From Mesorhizobium amorphae (GTDB taxonomy: Bacteria; Pseudomonadota; Alphaproteobacteria; Rhizobiales; Rhizobiaceae), in assembly GCF_014843845.1 (NCBI RefSeq), contig NZ_JHQS01000131.1, positions 81,315 to 145,314 of the forward strand: DNA of 64,000 nucleotides, read 5' to 3'. A program made the translations under genes and the position numbers. Below, piece by piece: positions 52,195 through 63,632 of the stretch. Every line of letters starts with the position of its first letter. The stretch's first letter is position 1. The notes beneath the pieces were generated by a model. It was not told where the DNA came from. It worked only from the letters and a program-made list of their open reading frames with translations, and searched no databases.

Positions 52195-53877
52195 ATGGCA
52201 GGACCAAACCTTCGAAAGAGAATTGGGCACGGCTTTGTTAGCCGGCAAGTGTTCGCCGAAAAGGCGATTGAACAGGTCGCCATGGCCGCCAAGACGGCAG
52301 CCGCGCCCGGGGCCAAGAAGGCCAAGGCCGGCGCCGCGGCGGCCATCGTGCCCGGCGGAAAGCTGGGTGCTGGCTTCTTCGATTTCATGTTCAAGAATTT
52401 GCCCGCCTTTACCGCCAGCGATGCCGACCTTGATACGCTGGCAAAAGCCATGAAGGATCCGGCGCCGGTCGACCAGCCCAATCCCGATCCGCACGACAAC
52501 AAGAAGATCCCGTCCGGGTTCACCTATCTCGGCCAGTTCGTCGATCACGACATCACGCTCGACATGACGCCGCTCAGCCTTGCGCTGGCCGATCCGGGGA
52601 TGGTGAAGAACTTCCGCTCGCCGAGCCTCGACCTCGATTGTGTCTACGGCGCCGGTCCCGGTCCGCATCGCTTCCTGTTCGCGCGCGAGCCGGCCCCTGG
52701 CGGCAGTGGCGCGGTGGATTCGCCGAAGCTGCTGATCGGCACCGCGCAGGCTTCGCAAGAAAACAGCGACCGGGTGGCCCAGACGCCGCAAGTACCGGAA
52801 TTGCCCAACGATCTGCCGCGCAACATGCAGGGCGTCGCCCTGATCGGCGATCATCGCAATGACGAGAACCTGCTCGTCGCGCAGATCCACCTGGCGTTCC
52901 TGAAATTCCACAATGCGGTGATCGATCACCTGAAGGCCAAAGGGGTGCCCGATGACACGCTGTTCGAGGACGCGGCGCGCACCGTGCGCTGGCACTATCA
53001 ATGGCTGGTGCTGCACGACTGGGTCGAGCGGCTGACCGAGAAGGGCTTCGTGGCGAAGATCCTGCAGGAGGGCCGCAAGTTCTACCGTTTCAAGACCAAG
53101 CCGTTCATGCCGTGGGAGTTCTCGGCCGCAGCCTATCGCATGGGGCATTCGATGGTGCGCGAGAAATACAGCCACAACCGCATTTTCAGGACACCCAACC
53201 CGCATATTGCGGAAGCCAGGCTCGCGACCCTTTTCCGCTTCAGCAATCTTTCCGGCGCTCTGTCCAGCAGCGTGCCTGGTCAAGGCACCTTGCCGAGCAA
53301 CTGGGTGATCGACTGGCGGCGCTTCTTCGAACTGCCGCCACCGGCCAACACCGCGCAGTTCGAGTTCAATTTCTCGCACCAGATCGACCCTTTGCTGACC
53401 GATGCCCTGCACAAGCTGCCCGGCGCCACCGGCCCGGAGGCGAGCCTCGCCTTCCGCAACCTGAAGCGCGGCGTGCGCCTCGGCCTGCCTTCGGGCCAGG
53501 CGGTGGCCAAGGAGATGCGCAAGAAGATCACCTTCACGCCGATGACTGCGGACGAGATCGCGTCCGGACCCGACGGTGCGGTGGCCAAGTCGTTGAATTT
53601 CCACACCAACACGCCGCTCTGGTACTACATACTGAAGGAAGCGCAGGTGAAGGGCGGCGGCGAGCGGCTCGGACCGGTGGGCGCGCGCATCGTCGGCGAG
53701 GTCTTTGTCGGCCTCGTCCAGGGTGACGAGGAGTCGTTCCTGTCCAAGCCGGGCTGGAAGCCAGACCTGCCCGCGGCGAAGCCAGGCACGTTCTTCATGA
53801 CCGACCTGTTGAAGTTCGTCGCCAAGGCGGCCGATCCGGCCAACCCCGACAAGGGGCTCAATCCGATCGGCGATTGA
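52195..53877 (+). CDS. Animal-type (cyclooxygenase superfamily) haem peroxidase
   Basis: 560 residues from ATG 52195, 8 bases after GGAGGGA. No signal peptide is seen; the first 50 residues are Ala/Lys-rich. The distal site FTYLGQFVDHDITLDMTPLS (about 108-127; distal His about 118) and the proximal AAYRMGHSMVREKYSHNRIF (His about 316) are those of the peroxidase/cyclooxygenase superfamily (PF03098). Bacterial members are secreted or cytoplasmic and may make halogenating or oxidative products. It is preceded and followed by perfect CRP-type palindromes, suggesting cAMP- or oxygen-linked control. Single gene. Confidence 0.9.
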   Translation: MAGPNLRKRIGHGFVSRQVFAEKAIEQVAMAAKTAAAPGAKKAKAGAAAAIVPGGKLGAGFFDFMFKNLPAFTASDADLDTLAKAMKDPAPVDQPNPDPHDNKKIPSGFTYLGQFVDHDITLDMTPLSLALADPGMVKNFRSPSLDLDCVYGAGPGPHRFLFAREPAPGGSGAVDSPKLLIGTAQASQENSDRVAQTPQVPELPNDLPRNMQGVALIGDHRNDENLLVAQIHLAFLKFHNAVIDHLKAKGVPDDTLFEDAARTVRWHYQWLVLHDWVERLTEKGFVAKILQEGRKFYRFKTKPFMPWEFSAAAYRMGHSMVREKYSHNRIFRTPNPHIAEARLATLFRFSNLSGALSSSVPGQGTLPSNWVIDWRRFFELPPPANTAQFEFNFSHQIDPLLTDALHKLPGATGPEASLAFRNLKRGVRLGLPSGQAVAKEMRKKITFTPMTADEIASGPDGAVAKSLNFHTNTPLWYYILKEAQVKGGGERLGPVGARIVGEVFVGLVQGDEESFLSKPGWKPDLPAAKPGTFFMTDLLKFVAKAADPANPDKGLNPIGD

Positions 53878-53954
53878 TCAGGGTGTTCGTGCCCGTTCAA
53901 TCGGGCCACGAGATTTCGGCCCGGGCGTGGAATCGTCAGGCTTCGCGGCGGCTT

Positions 53955-53970
53955 TGTGAACTGCTTCACA
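53955..53970. promoter_or_regulatory. Second perfect CRP-type palindrome, downstream of the haem peroxidase
   Basis: TGTGA-ACTGCT-TCACA, again a full TGTGA-N6-TCACA match. It lies 78 bases past the peroxidase stop. With the copy at 52082 it brackets the gene; the flanking GGCGGCTT is also shared. No other gene starts close to it on the plus strand. Confidence 0.5.
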
Positions 53971-54138
53971 TAGGCCGCCGCGCCCAGGTGCTAACCCTGC
54001 GTCATGCCACGTGGGGCGCCGATCGGGGGATCGAGGGCTTGCAAGGCATCGGAGGCGGCTGCGCCGGCATGTGTCAGCCACTCCACGGCGGGTCCCGGGG
54101 CGGGTTCGGGGCCCGCTTGCTTATGCGCCGTTTGCACT

Positions 54139-54483
54139 TCAGATATCCGGCGCGTTGCCGATCTTCTTCTTGAGTTCGATCGCCCAGGCGCGGCCCTCGT
54201 CGCCGCCCCACAGCAGCCAGGCGATGTAGCCGGCCGACGGGTTTTTCCCGTTGCCGTAGTTTTTCCCGCGCTTGTCGACCTCGTGGCGGGCGAAATAGCT
54301 GACCATGCGCCTTATGGTGGACGGCGCGAGCTTTTCCCGGTTCTTCAGTTCGGTAGCGCGGGCCACGCCGACCTCGGTGCCGCCGCGGCCGAACTGTTTG
54401 CGCAGTTCGAGCCCCTTGGCGGCATTGTCGGCGACGATCTGCGGGCAGCGCAGGTCGATCTCGTCCTTGTCGGCGTCGTGCAT
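54139..54483 (-). CDS. Small basic protein of the type found in phage-derived loci
   Basis: 114 residues from the ATG at 54483. The pattern ARATELKNREKLAPSTIRRM, then VSYFARHEVDKRGKNYGNGK and SAGYIAWLLWGGDEGRAWA is seen in parts of phage and prophage proteins (STIRRM.SFFARHEVDK..G). Here it stands alone, without other phage genes. It may be a domesticated fragment or a small regulator; function is not known. Convergent with nothing; 260 bp of unassigned sequence lies between it and the peroxidase gene. Confidence 0.65.
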   Translation of the reverse strand: MHDADKDEIDLRCPQIVADNAAKGLELRKQFGRGGTEVGVARATELKNREKLAPSTIRRMVSYFARHEVDKRGKNYGNGKNPSAGYIAWLLWGGDEGRAWAIELKKKIGNAPDI

Positions 54484-54640
54484 TGTTTCTCCCCAAATCC
54501 CAAGAGATCTAGAATGCCGGAAAGCCGGGCTGGTTCCGCCAGGGTCGCGAAGAAAAAGGAATGTCGGAACCGTGCCGCGCCGTGCGTCCTTGAGAGGCAA
54601 GGCGCGTCGCCGGCAACGGGCGCGTCGTCAGGAGATGGAG

Positions 54641-55387
54641 ATGACGATGATCAGCTTTCCCAATGAATCCAGCGAATACCGCGCCGCCCGCGAAAAACTG
54701 CTGCAGAAGGAAATCGAGTTGCGCCGCGCCATGGAGGACGTGGCGGTCGCCCGGCGCGCGCTGCCCAAGGGTGGGCTGGTGCCTCAGGATTATGTGTTCG
54801 ACGGGCTTGGGCCGGACAACAAGCCGGCGCGGATAAAGCTGTCGGAGCTGTTTGCGCCCGGCAAGGACACGCTGATCCTCTACAGCATGATGTTCCCGCG
54901 TCATCCGCAGGAGACGCGCGAGGTGGCGACCGGCGGCGGCACGGCGAAGCTCGCCCCGGCCGACCAGCCATGCCCGTCCTGCACCGCGCTGCTCGACCAG
55001 TTCGACGGCGCCGTCGGCCATCTCGAGGCCGCCGGCTTCAACTTCGTCGTGGTGGCCAAGACCGCACTCGACAATCTGCTGACGCTCGGCCGCGACCGCG
55101 GCTGGAAGAACATGCGGCTCATCTCCTCGGCCGGCAACAGCTTCAAGCGCGACTATCAGGCCGAGGCCGAAGACGGCGCGCAACTGCCGGTGCTGTCGGT
55201 GTTCCACCGCGACGGCGATGGTGTCAGGCATTTCTGGTCGTCGGAGCTCGGCTTCGCGCCGCCCGAACCCGGCCAGGACCCGCGCGCCATCGGTACTTGC
55301 GAGATCCTGTGGAACCTGATGGATTTTACCCCGGCGGGTCGACCGAACTGGAATGAACAGCTGCAGTATGGCGCGTGCTGTCATTGA
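54641..55387 (+). CDS. DUF899 family thioredoxin-like protein
   Basis: 248 residues from an ATG at 54641 (the ATGs at 54635 and 54647 are alternatives). N-terminal charged helix (AAREKLLQKEIELRRAMEDV), then DYVFDGLGPDNKPARIKLSE, FAPGKDTLILYSMMFPR and ADQPCPSCTALLDQFDGAVG, whose CPSC pair resembles a thioredoxin site. The end GTCEILWNLMDFTPAGRP is family-typical. DUF899 proteins are thiol-linked cytoplasmic proteins without an agreed function. Confidence 0.85.
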   Translation: MTMISFPNESSEYRAAREKLLQKEIELRRAMEDVAVARRALPKGGLVPQDYVFDGLGPDNKPARIKLSELFAPGKDTLILYSMMFPRHPQETREVATGGGTAKLAPADQPCPSCTALLDQFDGAVGHLEAAGFNFVVVAKTALDNLLTLGRDRGWKNMRLISSAGNSFKRDYQAEAEDGAQLPVLSVFHRDGDGVRHFWSSELGFAPPEPGQDPRAIGTCEILWNLMDFTPAGRPNWNEQLQYGACCH

Positions 55388-55466
55388 GAGGGTAGGGCGA
55401 AGCGAAGGCCTTTGCCATCGCCCTACTGGCCCTTCGGCCGCGCGCCGTTGGCCTTCGCCCAATCAG

Positions 55467-55645
55467 CGCTCTACGGCGCCCCCCTCTGTCCTGCCGGACA
55501 TCTCCCCCACAAGTGGGGAGATTGGCAGCATTGGCGCCGGCTTTTGTCTTTGCAACGTTGAAAATTGGCGAAGGGCTGCGGTGTTGCCGATCTCCCCCCA
55601 AGTGGGGGAGATGTCCGGCAGGACAGAGGGGGGCGCCGTAGAGCG
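55467..55645. repeat. Full palindromic repeat with 44-bp perfect inverted arms
   Basis: The left arm 55467-55510 and the right arm 55602-55645 are exact reverse complements over 44 bases, with a 91-bp centre. Each arm contains TCTGTCCTGCCGGACATCTC, and small hairpins with CTCCCCCAC/GTGGGGAG follow. The same sequence occurs at 63807-63963 and, as a half, in uvrB. It fills the gap between the DUF899 and cupin genes and could act as a bidirectional terminator or mobile repeat. Confidence 0.88.
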
Positions 55646-55761
55646 TCACGGCGGACGCTCCACCGCTCCACCAGCCCCGGCGAACCGAGCGCCGCAAGGT
55701 GGCTTTTTGCCTGCGCCTGCCATGAACTAGACTGGGGCATCAATCCGAGGGAGGAGAGTTC

Positions 55762-56226
55762 ATGCCCAAGATCGACATGTCAGCCGTGCCCGCCCGCAAG
55801 GGCTCGCCCTATCCAGCGCCTTTCGACGAACCCTGCGCCACTCGCACCAGGCGGCGCCTGGGCGATGCGGGCGGGCTCAGCGATTTCGGCGTCAATTTGA
55901 TGACCTTGCCGCCCGGCGGCTGGTCGAGCCAGCGCCACTGGCACAGCCACGAGGACGAGTTCGTCTATGTGCTGGAGGGCGAACTGACGCTGGTCGAAGA
56001 CGGCGGCGAGACGCTGCTCAGGGCAGGCGACTGTGCGACCTTCGCCAGGAACAGCGGCAATGGCCACCACATGATCAACAGATCCGCCGCCACAGCGCTC
56101 TACCTGGAGGTCGGCTCGCGCAACCCGCTGGACCTCACCACCTGCTCCGACATCGACATGATGAGCTCCAACGCCGACGGACGGTTCGTGCACAAGGACG
56201 GCACGCCCTATCCAGGTCAGCGCTGA
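55762..56226 (+). CDS. Cupin-domain protein (154 aa)
   Basis: ATG at 55762, after GGGAGGAGAG. Single cupin: LPPGGWSSQRHWHSHEDEFV (about 50-69) with the HxH...E metal set, then VYVLEGELTLVEDGGETLLR and GDCATFARNSGNGHHMINRS (later His). The N-terminus (MPKIDMSAVPARKGSPYPAP) is that of a broad rhizobial cupin group. Possible sugar or transcription-linked small-molecule binding; function unknown. Convergent with the DUF1476 gene. Confidence 0.88.
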   Translation: MPKIDMSAVPARKGSPYPAPFDEPCATRTRRRLGDAGGLSDFGVNLMTLPPGGWSSQRHWHSHEDEFVYVLEGELTLVEDGGETLLRAGDCATFARNSGNGHHMINRSAATALYLEVGSRNPLDLTTCSDIDMMSSNADGRFVHKDGTPYPGQR

Positions 56227-56232
56227 GCAATC

Positions 56233-56553
56233 TCAGCTGGTCCTGATCTGCTCGACCGCGGTCACCAGCAGTTCTGCCATGGCGGCGCGAATCTGAGAAT
56301 CCGACTGGGCGACGCCCGCCGCGTCGAAATCGGCGCGCACCTTGCGGAACACATCGTCGTCGCCGGCCTCTTCGAAGTCCGAACGCACCACCTCCTTGGC
56401 ATAGGCGTCGGCATCCTCGCCGGATTTGCCGAGCTTTTCGGCGGCCCACAGGCCGAGCAGCTTGTTGCGGCGCGCCATGGCCTTGAACTTCGTTTCCTCG
56501 TCCATCGCAAACTTCTTTTCGAAGCCTTCCTGACGGTCTCTCATGCTGCTCAT
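56233..56553 (-). CDS. DUF1476 family protein, F1-ATPase inhibitor zeta subunit
   Basis: 106 residues from ATG 56553. The conserved MRDRQEGFEKKFAMDEETKF (about 4-23), FKAMARRNKLLGLWAAEKLG and VRSDFEEAGDDDVFRKVRAD define DUF1476, identified in Paracoccus as the zeta subunit that inhibits ATP hydrolysis by F1FO-ATP synthase through its N-terminal segment. ATP synthase genes are not nearby, as is usual for this gene. Start at MSSMRDR or MRDR, three residues apart. Confidence 0.9.
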   Translation of the reverse strand: MSSMRDRQEGFEKKFAMDEETKFKAMARRNKLLGLWAAEKLGKSGEDADAYAKEVVRSDFEEAGDDDVFRKVRADFDAAGVAQSDSQIRAAMAELLVTAVEQIRTS

Positions 56554-56829
56554 GGTTTGCCTCGCTCAGATGTGAGACCGACCTTAACCCGATGTCTGGG
56601 GGAAGAGCGGCCAAGAGAGGCGAGAGTGGCGCGCATGGATGTCATTAGCAAGGCAGGATCGTTCATGCCGGCGATCGACCCGGCGCCTGGATGAACGGCA
56701 CCGCACCGATCCTGATCGGATCGTTGCAAATTCTCACAATGCCTGAGGCATTCGTTCCGATGTGAGTTGACGTTGGCGTGCCGTGACCTACTCTCGAATG
56801 CCTGCTGGATGAACCGAGGGAGACGAGCG

Positions 56830-57219
56830 ATGCAGTCACCTTTCAACCAGATACGCAGCGTCGCGCTGACAGCGGCGGTGATGCTTGCCGCCGGCACCGC
56901 GGCCTATGCCCATCACGGCTGGTCGTGGACGGCGGACGGGTTCTTCGAACTTAGAGGCAAGATCACGGCCATCTATATCGGCAATCCGCACGCCACGCTG
57001 GATGTCGATGCTGAGGGCGAGGCCTGGCGGGTGGAGATGGCGCCGCCGGCCCGCACGATCGCCGCCGGCTTCACCGAGGAGGTCGCCAAGGTCGGCGACG
57101 AGGTGACCGCGATCGGCAACCGTTCGCTCGACGAGACCGAAAAGCGCATGAAGGCGGTCCGTGTCATCGTCGGCGGCAAGACGTACGATGTCTATCCCGA
57201 CCGCGTGCCACCGGCATAA
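56830..57219 (+). CDS. DUF6152 family exported protein
   Basis: 129 residues from the ATG at 56830, after GAGGGAGACG. Signal peptide (SVALTAAVMLAAGTAAYA) followed by AHHGWSWTADGFFELRGKIT, the typical N-terminus with a His pair of DUF6152, and a beta-rich domain (IYIGNPHATLDVDAEGEAWR). Metal or small-ligand binding is suggested by the family's frequent link to copper/xenobiotic genes but not shown. The next gene starts on the base after its stop, so the two form an operon. Confidence 0.8.
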   Translation: MQSPFNQIRSVALTAAVMLAAGTAAYAHHGWSWTADGFFELRGKITAIYIGNPHATLDVDAEGEAWRVEMAPPARTIAAGFTEEVAKVGDEVTAIGNRSLDETEKRMKAVRVIVGGKTYDVYPDRVPPA

Positions 57220-57687
57220 ATGGCCGAGTTCCTTGCCGGCATCGAGCAGCTCGACTTCGTGCGGGGGCTGAAGGCTTCCTTTGTCGCCTACCCGATCGTC
57301 AATGCGCTTCACATCATGGCGATCGGCGCGCTGCTGACCAGCGTCATGCTCATGGACTTGCGGGTCTGCGGCGCCTTCCGCGCGCTGCCCTATGCGGCGT
57401 TCGTCGCGCTGCTGCGTCGCACCGCATTGGGCGCGTTCGCCGGCGCTTTGGTCACCGGCTCGCTGCTTTTTTCGGTCAAGGCGAGCACCTATGCGGCGAT
57501 GCCTGTTTTCCTCGCCAAGATGGCCCTCATCCTGCTCGCCGGCGTCAATTTTTTCGCCTTCATGCGCCTCATCCCCGCAACAGGCGATGACGAACCGGCC
57601 GGCGGGACCTCCACCATCCTGGCCGTGCTCTCGATGGTGCTGTGGACTTCGGTGCTTTTCGCCGGACGGTTCATCGGTTTTCTCTGA
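57220..57687 (+). CDS. DUF6644/DUF2214-like integral membrane protein
   Basis: 155 residues with four hydrophobic segments (VAYPIVNALHIMAIGALLTS, YAAFVALLRRTALGAFAGAL, AMPVFLAKMALILLAGVNFF, ILAVLSMVLWTSVLFAGRFI). A His in NALHIMAIG is placed as a possible haem or metal ligand, as in the family. Its ATG follows the TAA of the DUF6152 gene directly, so the pair is translationally coupled and probably one membrane/periplasm unit. Function unknown. Confidence 0.8.
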   Translation: MAEFLAGIEQLDFVRGLKASFVAYPIVNALHIMAIGALLTSVMLMDLRVCGAFRALPYAAFVALLRRTALGAFAGALVTGSLLFSVKASTYAAMPVFLAKMALILLAGVNFFAFMRLIPATGDDEPAGGTSTILAVLSMVLWTSVLFAGRFIGFL

Positions 57688-57759
57688 CCAAAGTGAGCGC
57701 CGGCACTGGCCTTCCCAAGGTGGGCGGATAAGCTCCCTGCAAACAAAGGGAGGATTGCC

Positions 57760-58152
57760 ATGAAGAAGGAAGTCATCGAGGTGCCGGTGATGTCGGACAA
57801 AGTGCGGGCGCTCGGCTTGCCGTGCTCGACTGCGGTGAGAGCCAACGGCTTCGTGTTCATCTCGGCGACGCCGCCGGTGGACATGGTGACCGGCGAGATG
57901 GTGCGCGGTGACATCGAAACGCAGACCGATGCGTCGCTCAAGGCACTGAAACATTGCCTGGAGGCGGCGGGCACCTCGCTGGAGAACGTGGTGATGGTGC
58001 GCATCTACGCCGTCAATTCCGGCTTCTACAATGCCATCAACCGGGTCTACGCGAAGTACTTTTCGACCAACCCGCCGGCGCGCTGCTTCGTACCGGTGGC
58101 GTCGTGGCCGATGGAGTTTGATATCGAGATCGAGTGTGTCGCGGTGGGGTGA
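57760..58152 (+). CDS. RidA-family (YjgF) protein
   Basis: 130 residues from the ATG at 57760, after GGGAGG. Rid-type fold: GLPCSTAVRANGFVFISATP, SLKALKHCLEAAGTSLENVV, YNAINRVYAKYFSTNPPARC and the C-terminal MEFDIEIECVAVG. In true RidA an Arg in the RCFV/RS position (here PPARCFVPVA) is needed for imine deamination and it is present. Probable enamine/imine hydrolase or a related Rid subgroup. The AT-rich reverse transcriptase island begins about 40 bases after its stop. Confidence 0.9.
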   Translation: MKKEVIEVPVMSDKVRALGLPCSTAVRANGFVFISATPPVDMVTGEMVRGDIETQTDASLKALKHCLEAAGTSLENVVMVRIYAVNSGFYNAINRVYAKYFSTNPPARCFVPVASWPMEFDIEIECVAVG

Positions 58153-58235
58153 GGGGAGCGAAGAGAAGTTTTAGCCTACTGCCATCGGTCGGGTCGGATG
58201 TCTGATCAATGGATATTCTACTTGCAGTGGAAAAT

Positions 58236-59916
58236 TCAATATTCGTCTGCGAAAATATCATCGTCAGCGAAGTCAATTTCATCGATATCAAAAGACAAAT
58301 CTACCTCGAAGTCATCGACCAGTTTGTTTTTTGCCAAATTCTCCTTCTTCATTTTCTTAAGAAGTGGAGCTAAATTATAAAAATCCAAATTTGATCGATA
58401 AAACTCAATCTTTTTTTTGTACACAAATCTAAAGTATTCGTGATCCGTCACATGCTTTGTTTTCGTCGTTCCATTTATGTTCTTTAACGTTGTCTCATAT
58501 GCGTAAAGCCACATGTGGCTATTCAAACCGTCGACGGTCAGAAACGTATTCCAATGGGAAAAACTGAGGTTCCCCTCTACTAAGCCTTTGGAGCGCGCAT
58601 CTGCGATAAGCACAGCGATCAAAGGATCTTCCTCCGCTAGAAAGGGCTTTAGTACCTTGGCCTTCAGCGAGATGTCTAGGGAGATCGCCAAGTGCAACAG
58701 CCAAATGGCTTCGCCGGCTTTTTGCTGTTCGCATAAAACAGGAAGACTCGACTGGACTAGATCCCTAATAAGATCTGTAGTAACGTCGGCTTTTTGTAAG
58801 GTGTCGTATTACGAAGATCTCAACCAAAATAGAAATAATTGTTGGATTTTCTCGGTATACCGAAATGAGATACATCTCAACTTGCTTCCAAGAATCGCAC
58901 TCTAAAAATGCTCGTCGCGCGTTCTGCAGAGCAAATTTTGCCACGTTACTATCTCTATTTTCTAAAGACGTTCGATTAAGATTGTATAGAAACAAATCTA
59001 TCGATTGAGAATCATAAGGTGGCTTGGGAATGATTGACCGTATATAGCTTTTCCAACCCCAAACGTAATATGAGCTGCTCGATGTGATAAAAGTCTTCTC
59101 GTTGTTAATATCTAACTCAAACGTATTTGCGGATCGCCGTATCGAAGCGATTACGCTCTCGGCACGTTCTTTCGTGTGCGTTCCAACACTAAAGTCATCT
59201 ACAAAGCGCATTGCTGAATTTGACGTTATCCCCGCGCTGCTTTGGACTGGGATGTCGATAGCAGACCCAACCAGCTCGGCAATCATCCGCGAGGTATCAG
59301 GGCCAACGGGCAGGCCAATTGTTTGACCATCCTGCGAGTTTCGTGAAATCAAATCGATGAGATTTCCCACGTGCTTGTAGGACCTATTCTTCTTCGCAAA
59401 ATTCTTGCCGTGCACTGCCCAAGCAATCGCATGGGTATATATAGAATGATAAAATGCGCTAAGATCACTATTTATGATGAATGCAAATCGCGCGTTCAAA
59501 TTTGATAGAAAATATTCTCTAGACTCAAATACTGGTCTCTTGAGGGCTCGGTCGCCGCTCCAATCAAATACCGAAGGAGAAACAGATATCTTTGATTTCT
59601 TAGAGACTTTTCTAAGCTCTACGTATTTATCTGACAGAATTTTCGACAGAAAAAAATAAGATATTGGATTTATGAACGAGTGCCTTCTTGGATGTTTTGT
59701 AAACCTTGGGTAGTTGAAAGAAGTTCTGTTTCCTTTGTAATAATAGTACGCAGGATCTTTTTGCTTGCCTACCTTTGGCAATTTTTCGAAATTTGACAAA
59801 AGGTAGCTTCTATATTTTCCAAGTTTTTCGCTATAGAAACATCTTGGTAGTTCCGGAGGGAAAAACCCTGCCGCAAGAAATCTGCGGTGGCGAGTTGGCG
59901 CATTTTTTGCACTCAT
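58236..59916 (-). pseudogene. Defence-type (DRT/Abi-like) reverse transcriptase, split by a +1 frameshift
   Basis: From the ATG at 59916, 375 codons run to a T5 run (58791-58795 on the plus strand); skipping one base joins them to the frame that ends at 58236, about 559 residues in all. The RT domain shows INSDLSAFYHSIYTHAIAWA (motif A, D151), QTIGLPVGPDTSRMIAELVG (about 198-217) and RFVDDFSVG (237-245), an FVDD variant of YxDD. The part after the shift (GEAIWLLHLAISLDISLKAK) is the start of a helical region like the alpha-Rep part of Abi/UG reverse transcriptases. No maturase, retron RNA or effector partner was found. Strongly AT-rich against its neighbours: acquired DNA. Either a decayed gene, a recoded gene, or a sequence error. 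Confidence 0.8.
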
Positions 59917-59991
59917 TCTGTACCCCAATGAACTGCACGAGTTGGCAAGCGTTCTCGGCCCGGCAGTCTAGCTGTACGAATAACTACACCA

Positions 59992-60019
59992 TATTTACGA
60001 TCAACTAAATACTAATCAA
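59992..60019 (-). promoter_or_regulatory. Putative promoter of the reverse transcriptase gene
   Basis: TTGATT (60019-60014) and TAAATA (59997-59992) are 16 bases apart on the minus strand. Transcription would begin near 59985, about 70 bases before the ATG. It lies inside the AT-rich island, so the gene seems to have brought its own promoter. Confidence 0.45.
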
Positions 60020-60128
60020 AATCTTCTCGATGATGGGCTGCCGCCCAACATTAAGTCGATGGCAAGTTTGTCCTCATCCGACCGAGCTTCCCTCAGGTAC
60101 CTTCTCCACATGAAAGAGGAAGGGGATT

Positions 60129-63632
<3,504 letters not shown>

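Noticed and set aside
52074..53970. Direct repeats as target-site duplication of a transposed peroxidase gene
   Set aside because: Each repeat is itself a perfect CRP-type palindrome and no transposase or terminal repeats are present, so paired regulatory sites are the simpler reading. The transposition idea is not excluded.
58765..58800. Programmed frameshifting in the reverse transcriptase
   Set aside because: The shift needed is +1 at an A5 run. No known +1 signal is seen, and A5 is short for polymerase slippage. Mutation or sequence error is more likely.
58236..59916. Group II intron or retron
   Set aside because: No maturase or HNH domain, no intron-like RNA ends and no retron msr/msd inverted repeats were visible near the gene.
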